NCBI RefSeq assembly: GCF_047496725.1
Contig: NC_132983.1
Span: 8,351,001 to 8,415,000, forward strand
Length of the DNA: 64,000 nt
DNA from: Anoplolepis gracilipes
Taxonomy: Eukaryota; Arthropoda; Insecta; Hymenoptera; Formicidae
Direction: 5' to 3'
Each line of letters begins with the position of its first letter. Within the stretch, counting starts at the first letter, position 1. Of this stretch, positions 53,701 through 64,000 are shown piece by piece. The translations under genes and the position numbers were made by a program. The notes under the pieces were generated by a model. That model was not told the DNA's origin, searched no databases, and was given only the letters and a program-made list of their open reading frames with translations.

Positions 53701-56700
53701 ACGAAAATATGTAGAATCTCCTAAAACATTAGCCATTTGTTCTAGCTAAATTAGATTAAAATAGATTCTTTGATGTAAGTGTAATTTCTTTATAAATTTT
53801 ATTGCTTTACTTTATTAATTTATTTTTCCTAATTACTTAATATTTTAATATTTTCAATATTTTTAACATTTTAAAGATTACAAACAATATTTTGACATTA
53901 AACATTTAGCACGTACAATATTTTGACACTAATTGTAGCTTCACATGACTATTAAATAATTAATCTATTTTTCAAATTATACACTACTCAAAAGAAAATA
54001 GGAAACACTTTTCATACGTCAAAAAATAGGCTATTTTCAAACTATTGTAACTCAGTGAAAAATCATCGTACGCAAATTTAAAAAAAAGCATTTTGAAGCT
54101 TGAAGTTTCAACTTTAACATGCAATCGATAATTTTTTTAAAAAAATTTATCTTCTCAGTGCTATCCCTTAAAAAAGCGTGCATAGTTTTTTTTCTTAAAA
54201 TTACGTATTATTGACGCTCTAGATAAGAAAAATTCTCTCAACAATCTCAAGTCAATTTCTATAAAATACAATGTTTTACCTACAAAATGCTTTTTTAAAC
54301 AATTTCTTACGATTTTTTTGGCCGAGTTACATGACTTTGAAGCTAAACTTGCGTTTTTCAGAAAAATTGACGATACTCGGCGAAAAATCATCGTATAAAA
54401 ATTTAAAAAGCATTTTAAAACTTGAAGTTTCAGCTTTGACATGCTATAGATAGTTTTAGAAAATTTTTTTATGTTTTCAATGTACCCTAAGAAAAAAAAC
54501 ATTGTTTTTTTTCATAAAATTACTTATTTTTGACATTCTGCAGTTTTATAAAAAAATTTTTCTCGAAAAATTCAAGTCAATTTCTATAAAATATAACACA
54601 TTACCTACAAAATGCTTTTTTAAAAATATTTCAACGATTTTTTTTGGCCGAGTTAAATGATTTTAAAGTCAACCTTAAATTTTATTGAAAAATGACATTT
54701 TCCGCCGGCATTAGCATTACCCAATGTGCACTATGTGGAAGTTGCCGGTCGGATTTTGCACATCACGTGTGTGCGTGCGTGCGTGCGTGCATGCATATAC
54801 ATATACATATACACACAGCAGAGAGGGTTTGGAGTCGTTAAATACTGCGGAAGTGACGAACTGCGGGGTCCTTATCTCTGCTGTGACACACACACGCACG
54901 CACGCACGCACACACGTGATGTGCAAAATCCGACCGGCAACTTCCACATAGTGCACATTGGGTAATGCTAATGCCGGCGGAAAATGTCATTTTTCAATAA
55001 AATTTAAGGTTGACTTTAAAATCATTTAACTCGGCCAAAAAAAATCGTTGAAATATTTTTAAAAAAGCATTTTGTAGGTAATGTGTTATATTTTATAGAA
55101 ATTGACTTGAATTTTTCGAGAAAAATTTTTTTATAAAACTGCAGAATGTCAAAAATAAGTAATTTTATGAAAAAAAACAATGTTTTTTTTCTTAGGGTAC
55201 ATTGAAAACATAAAAAAATTTTCTAAAACTATCTATAGCATGTCAAAGCTGAAACTTCAAGTTTTAAAATGCTTTTTAAATTTTTATACGATGATTTTTC
55301 GCCGAGTATCGTCAATTTTTCTGAAAAACGCAAGTTTAGCTTCAAAGTCATGTAACTCGGCCAAAAAAATCGTAAGAAAATGTTTAAAAAAGCATTTTGT
55401 AGGTAAAACATTGTATTTTATAGAAATTGACTTGAGATTGTCGAGAGAATTTTTCTTATCTAGAGCGTCAATAATACGTAATTTTAAGAAAAAAAACTAT
55501 GCACGCTTTTTTAAGGGATAGCACTGAGAAGATAAATTTTTTTAAAAAAATTAACGATTGCATGTTAAAGTTGAAACTTCAAGCTTCAAAATGCTTTTTT
55601 TTAAATTTGCGTACGATGATTTTTCACTGAGTTACAATAGTTTGAAAATAGCCTATTTTTTGACGTATGAAAAGTGTTCCCTATTTTCTTTTGAGTAGTG
55701 TATTTATATAATCGTATACATTATCATAACATAAAGAAAAGATCATAGAAATCATACAGTTATTTACTAAACATAAATTACCTATAAATTATCAGTTCGC
55801 TAATGTTGTTAATCGCATTTCGATACTGTTGCTGGGCCTCGTCAAGGTTTTGCAGAGAGATTCCCATGGCAGTTTCTATGAGTGCATTGATTATATAAAA
55901 TAAAAATATTATACAATCAAAGATTTATTGTAATATTATATTTCATAGATAGTTTTGAGTATAAAAAAATCAAATTATGCCAAGTCTCGTCCGGATGGAT
56001 ATAATATGTAGTGGCCCCGGCCGCGCTATCCTCAACAGGCTTATTTAATCATGCTGAAATCAAAAAAACCGCGCGTCTCCGCTCGACGCCATGCGCGGCG
56101 TGGCGCGCGGCACGGCGCTGTGCATCATTGTTTCCTGTTCATGCGATTCCTCAACAGCTTGTTTTATTAGTGTGTCTAATTATCATATTTCAGTGTCTTT
56201 AGGTTTCATCATAATGTCGAAATCAAAGAAAAGGAAAAGATCGCACTCCAGAGATCGTCTCGCATAGCTCGAGAAGAAGGTTTCAGAGATCTTCGAGATA
56301 CTAACGAGTGATGTTAGGCCACGTATAGGCCCTTCCTCTCTGCCTATTTCCCCGTCGATGAAGCATCCGGGGGATCGAGGGTCACGTATCCGGACAGAGT
56401 CAGAGGACCTGTGTTCGGAGATCGAGTACGATCACTCACCTTCTGAGATTGACGACCGAACAGGCCCATCTTCTGGTGTGTATGTGATTGCAGGATCTGT
56501 ATTCGAGAAATACAGGCAGCATGACCGACGCAACCAATTTTGCTGAACGCAATCTTACTCTCAACTCTGTTTTGTTTGCAGTCGCAGTAAATATCCCTCC
56601 TGTTGACAATAGGGACATCTAGTCCTCGCCGAGCGAATTTGAGATAGTCGAAGACTGCTCAGCGTCGAAAACTGCTTCGAATGAGATTGCAAATCTCCTG

Positions 56701-59700
56701 ACTCAGGAGTTGTTCGGTTCAGATCTTCAGGAAAAGGAACTTTCTTCCTGGAACGATCTAGTTCGACCAAGAAGATGGCAGGATTTGGTCCACAAGGGCC
56801 TTTCTAATGACAAAAGAGAGGCGTTAACCAAAAAATACGCTTTATCAGAAGCGACATCCTTTTTTCAAGCCCCTCAATTAAACCCGGAATGCATAGCAGG
56901 TTTGAAAAGCAGCTCTATCGTTAAAAGAGACGAATATCTTGCATGCAACCAGAACCAACTGAGCATCGCCTTAAGTGCTTTAAGCATACTCTGAGCTCCT
57001 TGGCCTAGTTGTGCAACCCTCGTTAAACCAGGAGGCTCGTTTGGCTGTTGCCAAAATCAGCGACGGCGCTAAAATTTTAGCGGATATTTTTTACCACCTT
57101 TCTACTTCAAGAAGGGCTCAAATCACCTCGGCGCTCAATTTGACAGCCAAAAAGACTGCGGATGGCATTTCGCCAGACGACTTTCTGTTCGGCACTTCCT
57201 TTGGTGAGGAGATCAAGAAGGCCTCAGCGATATTGAAATCCTCCCGAGATATTGTTAAGGCTGTACCAACAATTTCGAAGAAGATTCAGTAGCCAACAAA
57301 ATTGGCGACACAGCCGGGCCCATCCAGATCGGGAAACGACCGGCCCCCTGCTCGGTCCTTTAGGCCACCAATATCGAGGCGAGCAGGGGCATCGAGCAGC
57401 AGCCGCAAAGCGTCGCACCGCTCGAGATCTCACTCGAGGAGGAGGTAATCGGTGAGGTAAAGATCGTAGGCAGACTATTTTTGTTCTCCGCCGAATGGAG
57501 GCGCATTACGTCAGATTCAAAGATCTTACAGGCCATCATTGGTTACAGGCTTCCCTTTGTACAATATCCACCTCCTCAGGAAATAGAACCTTCTCCCCGC
57601 TTATCGCACAGGGAGGAGCAGGTTTGTGTTTAAGAAATTTCCAGACTCGTAAATATAGGCGCAATTGAACGAGTGACAAGTTGTAGGGATCAATTTTTGT
57701 CCTCATTTTTTTTGTTATCCGTAAATCTTCGGGGGGTTGGAGATTTATTCTCAATTTGAAGCGCCTTAAAAATTACATCCTAGTTCCTCACTTCAAGATG
57801 GAGAATTGGAAAACGGTGGTTCGTTTGTTTTCTCCGGAAGATTTCCTGGCGTCTGTCGATTTGGAGAACGCTTATCTTCTTCCGATATATTATGAACATA
57901 GGAAGTATCTCCGTTTTCGGTTTCAAAACCAAATTTACCAATTTAATGTTCTTCCGTTTGGGCTTGCATCAGCTCCTTACATCTTCACCAAAATTTTCCA
58001 ACCGGTTCTCTCATTTCTTAGAAAGAGAGGTTTCTTCTCGGTTGCTTATCTGGACGATTTTTTACTTATTGCACCCTCTTTTCAGGAATGTCAGAGTGAC
58101 GGTCAACCTTCTTCACTTAAGATTTCTCATCAATAAAAGCAAAAGCATTCTTGTGCCATCCAAGTCCTGTCGATTTCTGGGCCTCGTCTTCGATTCGGAA
58201 GAATTTGCAATATCAATTCCAGCCGAAAAGAGAAAATTCTTCTTGAGAGAACAGATTCACTATTATCACTACGTAAGTGCAGCATTCGTTTTTTTGCGAG
58301 CTACATCGGTTCGCTGATATCTGCCCAGCTGTGCAGTATGGACTTTTGACACTAAATCCTTAGAGAGAAAGAGAAGTTTTTAGCTCTAGGGGCAGCGGAA
58401 GAAAATTTTGAAGCTAGTATGGAGCTTCCAGATTTCATTAAAAAAGATCTTTTATGGTGGAAATCTATATTTACGAACCCATCCCAACAAAATTACATAA
58501 GGTTAGGTCTTTTCACGTTAGAAATTTTTACTGACAGGTTGGGGTGCCGTCTCCGACAACATCCGAACCCATGGCTTCTGGTCAGCGGAGGACAAGCAGA
58601 ATCATATCAATTACCTGGAACTTCTAGCGGTTTCTCATGCCTTGAGGTGTTTTGCAGCAAATCTAAAAGATTGTGAGATTCTTTTGAGGGTTGATAACAC
58701 TACCGCCTTATATTAATCGTATGGGTTCCATTAGATTCCCTCATTTATCGGATTTGGCGCGAAGAATTTGGGATTGGTGCGCAGATCGAAACATCTTTAT
58801 TTATGCTGCCTATATTTCATCTGCTCAAAACTTTGAGGCTGACGCTGAGTCTCGCGTCGTTTCTGAAGAAACTGAATGAACCATAGAAGGAAGTTATTTT
58901 CGTAGGATCGAATCCCATTTTGGTCACTTTGATATTGACCTGTTTGCTTCGGCTATTAACTCGAAATGTCCATGCTTGGTTTCTTGGCTTCCGGACCCAC
59001 TAGCCTCCGCGGTCGATGCTTTCTCCTTAGACTGGCGTAACCTACGGTTATATGCTTTTCCGCCGTTTATATTAATTCTGAGAGTATTACGTAAGATTAT
59101 TACAAACAAGGCAGAGGGGGTGGTAATTGTCCCTTGGTGGCCTGCCCAGTCATGGTTTCCTCTCTTCAATCGTATGATTATTGGCAGTCCAATTGTCTTT
59201 AAACCAAACATTAAAATGTTGTCTTTACCTTTTAGAGAGGTTTATCCGGTCTGGAACAAAATTTCCCTGGTAGCCGCGAAGTTATCCGCCAAGTCTTCTT
59301 AAACAAAAGAACATCACCTTTGGCAATGAATACAACCTTGGCCTCTTTATCGAACGCCACAATCGCTCAATACTCCAAACCTCTCAGACTATAGTGGAAC
59401 TTCTGTGTACAGAATCGCACTGACTGTTTCTCCCCACCAGTCTCGCGCGTACTGAAATTCTTAGCTCAAGCTCTCTCATCGGTAGGATCATATACTACTC
59501 TTAATTCTTATCGATCAGCAATTTCGCTTATTTCTTCGGATGAGGTAGGCTCCTATCCTCTGATGAAGCGATTTTGTCGTGATGTCTCGGTTCTTAAGCC
59601 TCAACGTTCTCGTTACGAATTTATCTGGGATACCTCTCCAGTCATCGCCCATTTAGTTACTCAATACCCTCATGAGACCCTTTCGCTTGAACTCGTGACT

Positions 59701-62428
59701 AAAAAGCTAGTCACTCTCCTTGCTCTTACAACGGCTCAGAGAGTGCAGACGCTAGCAGCTATTTGGCTCTCTAACGTGATCGTAGCAGAATCTGTAATTA
59801 TCAAAATTCCGGCTAGACTAAAGACCTCTGGAATTGGAAGATCTCAACCCCCTTCTCTCCTTCCAACCCTTCCCAGACAACCCCCAGCTCTGCATCTTTT
59901 CATTAATAAAACGTTTCCTGATGCGTACGCAAAACCATCGGCGAAAGGACTGCGACGCTTTCTTTATCTCGCTTCGTGCCCCTTTTGACCCAGTTTCTTC
60001 CCAAACATTGGGCCGTTGGGTCAAAGCGGAATTAGAAGCAGCAGGAATTGATGTCTCCATTTTCTCCGCGCATTCTACTCGCCACGCGTCTATCTCTCTA
60101 GCAGCCACTAAGGGTATTAGTTTAGAGGAGATTCGTAGGACAGCAGGTTGGACCAAATCTTCCGATATATTTGCTCGATTTTATAATCGACCGATTATTA
60201 AAAATGCTTCGTTCCAAACCGCCATTCTTCAAGCACCTTGCTCTTGAATAGATTTATTCCTTTATTCATTAATACATGTAATCTTTTATGTTTCTGGTAT
60301 GTTGGTGTATATATTCCTACAGAACATAATACACTCACCGTATATCACAAATCTGAGCTTTAAATATCTACATATTATATCCATCCGGACGAGACTTGGC
60401 ATAATTGAGAAATTGAACGAACTTACCGTGAAGTTCGATTACAATTATGCTGTCTCGTCCGGATGGAGAATCCCTCCCACCCATTTTCCTTATATCAGAT
60501 TTGCGGCTTTAAAAATATGACGCACAGCGCCGTGCCGCGCACCGTGGCGTCGAGCGGAGAGGCGCGGTTTCTTCAATTTCAGCATGATTAAATAAGCCTG
60601 TTGAGGATAGCGCGGCCGGGGCCACTACATATTATATCCATCCGGACGAGACAGCATAATTGTAATCGAACTTCACGGTAAGTTCGTTCAATTTCTCAAT
60701 TCTATACATATCTATCTGCATTGCAGCATTGATATTTTATATAGGAATAAACTATCTTCTTATCTGTAAGCTATGGTTATTATTGTGAAGATTATTATGA
60801 AGAATAAAATCTTTATAAATAAAACAAAACAATAAGAATTTTACAGCCATCTTACCGCATATCGCATTTAATGTATGCTCGCTAACAAATGATGATAAAT
60901 CTTTTACAACTATTCCTCCAGTGTCCTTCAACGATTTTGTCATGCAATTGCTCTCTCTGATCAAGATATCTACAAACTGATTTAATATATTGAAGTGAAA
61001 TGTAGGTGTTAATATCTTTCGCCGTGTTTGCCACTTAGTGCCTAAAACAGAAACAATATAACGTAAAATTATACGATAAAAAGTTTTAATAATATTATAT
61101 AAAATTACATTTTCATTTTTACTTTAATGTTTAATTGATCAATTTTTAAATAATGTATTAGTTATCTTAAATTAATTTTTTTATCGCAACATTTATTTTT
61201 ATAATTCTTTAAACTTTTTTTATAAAACTTTTACTAAAAGAATTGTTGAAACAAATATTAACGTAAATTTAATTGTTAGTTTGTCACAACAAAATTATCC
61301 ACATCATAACAATTATCCATTATTATAATCTTTTTCTTTTAAATTTCTTTTAAATTTATTAGTTTTTATAACAAAGAAGTTGTATAAGTTTATTATTTAA
61401 TTGTATAAGATAATATTTAAGTCTAATTGTAACATTTTATTGGATTTTCTGTGATGGAGACAGATCGATAACAGACTGTGATATAGTAAAGAATACGTAC
61501 GCTTATATGTTAATTTCATTACGTTACCTGTGCTGGTAAGAAGACCCGTGCCCAACCAAGGAAGTAACGAATCATATATACGACTTTTCTCAATGTGCTT
61601 GGTGCTACTTAGTATCGTCTGAAATTATCGAAAACATCTTAAGAAAGAACATCAGTTTATTGGACCACTTTATCTTAGATACACAAATAATTTATTAATT
61701 ATATCTCCAATTTTTATTTAATTTTGGTCGAGTCAATGTTTGCTTCTTTTCATTTTTTAAAAATATTTTTTTTTACAAGCAAAAATCTACTTATAAAGCG
61801 CAAGATCTTTAAATCTAGCTAAATCGTAATTTTATATCTTCAAAAAAAATAACCCACAAGAAATTTAATATTTGTATTACCTCCAGATCATCTGGATGAC
61901 GGATAGACACAGCAGGTACGAAGAAAACCCAGCCTTTCGCAATGGGATAATAATTATCAGCCCAATTAAACATCAGTTTTATTAGCTCTTCTAAAAAATA
62001 TGTTGTCAATATATAAAATTGTTGAGGAATTAATTTTTCATTATTTTCATTGTTACTTTTACTCAGATATTGAAAACAGTCTATAATAATAACTAGAAAA
62101 ATGGATTGCAAATTGATATTGCAAAAAGAAGTGCTAAAATAAATAATCTGTATGCAATAATTGTTAATTAGTATTTCAAAGTTGAAGATTTGTGAATTTA
62201 ACTTTTACTTGCGTGTGCACGAATAACGGATCGTTTGTCAATTAGTGTAAATAAATTAGAAATTTTATACTTGCCTGTTGAAATTTGGACTTGCAATACA
62301 TTGCCGAGAATCGGAAGGCCTGGTGGTCCCGGTATGAGATTAATAAGTCGTCCATTTCTTCCATGATGCACATAATAATTACACACCAGTAAAATAAACA
62401 TAAATAATAACAATATGGTGATAAACAT
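50725..62428 (-). CDS. Cytochrome P450, CYP4-type, 12 exons, open reading frame of 509 residues
   Basis: Exons (5' to 3'): 62275-62428, 61881-61990, 61528-61618, 60856-61041, 55782-55875, 53463-53565, 53148-53247, 52820-52926, 52645-52713, 51534-51702, 50966-51145, 50725-50891. All phases agree and no stop occurs. Exon 1 gives a hydrophobic ER anchor and PGPPGLPILGN. Further landmarks: WQTRRKILTPTFHF (C-helix), EGYDTTA (I-helix oxygen site), ExxR in ERCLKEALRLYP, and the haem-binding FSAGPRNCIG with its Cys. Intron 1 uses a GC donor (cag|gcaagt). Intron 4 carries a DIRS-like element, intron 5 a 1.7-kb palindrome. The role would be microsomal monooxygenation of fatty acids, hydrocarbons or xenobiotics; substrate unknown. 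Confidence 0.9.
53982..55700. mobile_element. 1.7-kb near-perfect palindrome (foldback element), TA-flanked
   Basis: Two arms of ~850 bases are almost identical in reverse complement (for example, the 113-codon frame at 54161-54502 reappears at 55180-55521 with very few changes). The ends are cactactcaaaagaaaata and its inverse, flanked by TA. The centre (54820-54880) is unpaired, with (gtgc)n and (ac)n on either side. Lies in intron 5 of the P450. No transposase; probably a non-autonomous Tc1/mariner-type element. Confidence 0.88.
56214..57292 (+). pseudogene. DIRS gag-like gene, broken
   Basis: Begins with a basic MSKSKKRKRSHSRD and meets a stop after 16 codons. Later open parts at 56710-56994 and 57011-57292 have NPECIAGLKSSSIVKRDEYL and similar DIRS-gag features. 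At least two frame changes. Confidence 0.5.
57430..58880 (+). pseudogene. DIRS reverse transcriptase and RNase H, broken
   Basis: 57756-58136 has SVDLENAYL, then LPFGLASAPYIFTKI, and the catalytic AYLDDFLLI. The frame changes near 58090. RNase H-like segments follow (about 58530-58879), including LRVDNTTALYYINRMGS across a frame change and FEADAESR. These are typical of DIRS pol. Confidence 0.75.
59380..60247 (+). pseudogene. DIRS tyrosine recombinase, broken
   Basis: 59563-59988 and 59834-60247 are successive frames of one gene. The C-terminal catalytic box is visible as AHSTRHAS (HxxR), TAGW, and FARFYNRP with the Tyr nucleophile. Integrates the circular DNA of DIRS elements without target duplication. 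One frame change near 59850-59980. Confidence 0.75.
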
Positions 62429-62562
62429 TGTTTCCTGATGTGATATTCTCGACTAGTTAAGCTTTATTTTTTTTATTTCCTGTTTATATAGTCCTTGGAT
62501 TGCACGTGTGAAAAAATAAATAATATTTGTTTTACAACAAAACTGTCATAATTGCATTGTTT

Positions 62563-62571
<9 letters not shown>

Positions 62572-62604
<33 letters not shown>

Positions 62605-62640
62605 AGAGAGAGAGAGGGAAGAGAGGGGGAGGGAGAGAGT
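62572..62640. repeat. (GA)n simple repeat upstream of the P450
   Basis: A ~65-base gaga tract about 150 bases upstream of the P450 start codon. GAGA tracts can bind GAGA-type factors, but nothing here proves it. Confidence 0.85.
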
Positions 62641-63296
62641 GCGTGCGTGTTTGTGTGTAAAAGAGAGTAATGAAGACAGAGATAATATCATTGAAATCTA
62701 TATATCTTTAAATCTATATATTTATATATCTTAATCCTATATATTTTATGTATTATAATTAATAACTTTGAAGAGTTATAAATAATGTGATAATTGTATT
62801 TATTATAATAAAAAAAATATTATTCGCGTAAGTCAAACAAAAAAAATTTTATCGTTTATTGTTTATAATTACGTTTTTATTTATATTTAATTTCTTAAGA
62901 TTCTAAAATAAGATTGCAAATTCTGATCAGTGTTTCATAAATAGTATCAAAATTAAACCGAGTAGTATATTTATCTTATTATCTATAAAATATTACAGTT
63001 ATTTTAACATTGTTATAATTTTATTTACTTCATAAATGTGTAAAAAGAAATGCTTTTTACGTAATCATAATGTCCTCCTAAAATTTAATTTAAAATTTAG
63101 TTCTGTGCAAATTTTTCTGCGTATATATTTAAATCTAAAAATATATTTTTTTTGCTAAGCAAAGATAGAATTGTTTTATAATAAACGGAGCTATTAATTA
63201 AGCATTCGCACACTTTCATAAACAAGAAATTAATTTGAAAATTTTATGTGATTTTTATCACGTTTATCAAATTTATTATCACATAAACATATTGGC

Positions 63297-63550
63297 CCGT
63301 ATTCTGAGCTCACATTTATCGCTAAATGTGCCTCTAAATGTGCCTTAGATGATGTGCTAAATGTGGCGGTATTCTAAGCGCACATTTAACAGCGCATTTA
63401 GAGGCGGACCGCCATGTTTAGCCTAAAAGCGCAATTTTATGGTGAAAATTCTATTCTGAGCCACATTTATAGCACATTTATGCCATATCGGTAGATGCGC
63501 CGCTAAATGTGGTCGGAGGCACATTTTAGCAAGATAAAAGCGCTCTGTGC
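63297..63550. mobile_element. Short MITE-like sequence with many inverted aaatgtg/cacattt copies
   Basis: The words gctaaatgtg and cacatttat recur in both orientations at least ten times in ~250 bases, and gtattctgagc/gtattctaagc is repeated. No ORF. The remainder of 62700-64000 shows no supportable gene. Confidence 0.5.
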
Positions 63551-64000
63551 GTAACAGTTACGGTACGATTGATAGGTTTAATTGATTTTATCAACGTTAT
63601 ATGATTGATTTTGTTAATAAAATGAATATATATCGAGTTTCTTACAATTAATAGAGATTTTACACAACAATAATTATGATATTTAGGCACTTTAAAAATT
63701 TTCTTTATCTTAACAGTGCATCAGTGTGTAAAGCGAAGTATATAAATTGCAAAAAGTTAATACAATAGTACTAAACTAGAAAAGTACACACAAAAGTACA
63801 AAATAAATACAAAAATATATACAAAAGTACGAAAGTACATAATCATGGATGTATTTTGGAAGATATTGATCATGCGATTGAAGTTCGGGAAATAAATGCA
63901 GTACGTCAATGTGAGTCGCGACTGTTTCAAAATAGAATAGATGCTTTTTAAATTTATAATGAAGTTGTAAATATATCTTATGGCGCGTAATTGACCGCGC

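Larger units (their letters stand above)
55985..60652 (+). mobile_element. DIRS-like tyrosine-recombinase retrotransposon in P450 intron 4
   Basis: Inverted terminal repeats of ~140 bp: gtctcgtccggatggatata at 55985 and its inverse ending at 60652. Internal order gag-like, RT, RNase H, tyrosine recombinase, opposite in direction to the P450. Near the right end a ~70-base segment (60390-60460) is repeated in inverse just past the terminal repeat (60650-60710), as expected for the internal complementary region of DIRS elements. Several frameshifts: inactive. Confidence 0.85.

Noticed and set aside
54161..55521. Two nearly identical 113-codon frames in opposite orientation
   Set aside because: They are the two arms of the palindrome; AT-rich composition and no family features.
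62551..62734. Arg/Glu-rich frame near the P450 start
   Set aside because: Translation of the (GA)n repeat.

Overview
The window is AT-rich nuclear DNA of an insect, probably a hymenopteran such as an ant (an inference from the style of the transposons and the CYP4 gene). It holds one host gene, a cytochrome P450 on the minus strand at 50725-62428. Nearly everything else is nested mobile DNA, dominated by virus-like Polinton/Maverick (adintovirus-type) elements.

Layout. 1-1399: the right end of a Polinton ('C') that runs off the window. 1400-7366: two inverted, decayed copies of a DDE-transposon gene. 7367-24102: Polinton 'A', with G-rich terminal inverted repeats and no matching target duplication. 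24103-27719: the 3' part of an errantivirus-like Gypsy retroelement (end of pol, broken env, 3' LTR) with an open frame antisense to it. 27720-30438: a decayed TNP2-like transposase. 30439-46514: Polinton 'B', complete, with a perfect 6-bp target duplication (aatata). 46515-50724: low-complexity purine-rich DNA and a TA-flanked foldback MITE. 50725-62428: a 12-exon CYP4-type P450 with a 1.7-kb palindrome in intron 5 and a DIRS-like tyrosine-recombinase retroelement in intron 4. 62429-64000: simple repeats and a short MITE-like sequence.

Polinton gene set. A and B carry homologous cores in opposite orientation. Each core has a divergent arrangement around a short TATA-bearing spacer. One arm holds a small Cys-containing protein, a phospholipase A2/basic core protein, an adenain-like protease, the minor capsid protein, a small basic protein, the major capsid protein and a 'VDLQGF' protein. 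The other arm holds the packaging ATPase, a conserved unknown protein, a fibre-like protein, two overlapping coiled-coil ORFs and a chromodomain integrase. Convergent with the integrase lies a two-exon protein-primed DNA polymerase B. Together these encode a virion (two jelly-roll proteins, maturation protease, genome packaging), a membrane-active PLA2, a candidate attachment fibre, replication and integration.

B is the better preserved: its capsid genes, protease, PLA2, ATPase and spliced polymerase are all open. Only its integrase (one stop) and one accessory gene (a frameshift) are broken. A has single nonsense codons in PLA2, ATPase, integrase and polymerase. The two cores are very similar, but the ends (terminal repeats, subterminal repeats, accessory genes) are unrelated or rearranged, and element C combines an A-type end gene with a B-type terminus. 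This points to modular exchange of ends. Splice sites, breaks and repeat boundaries were read by eye; no alignment or database search was possible.
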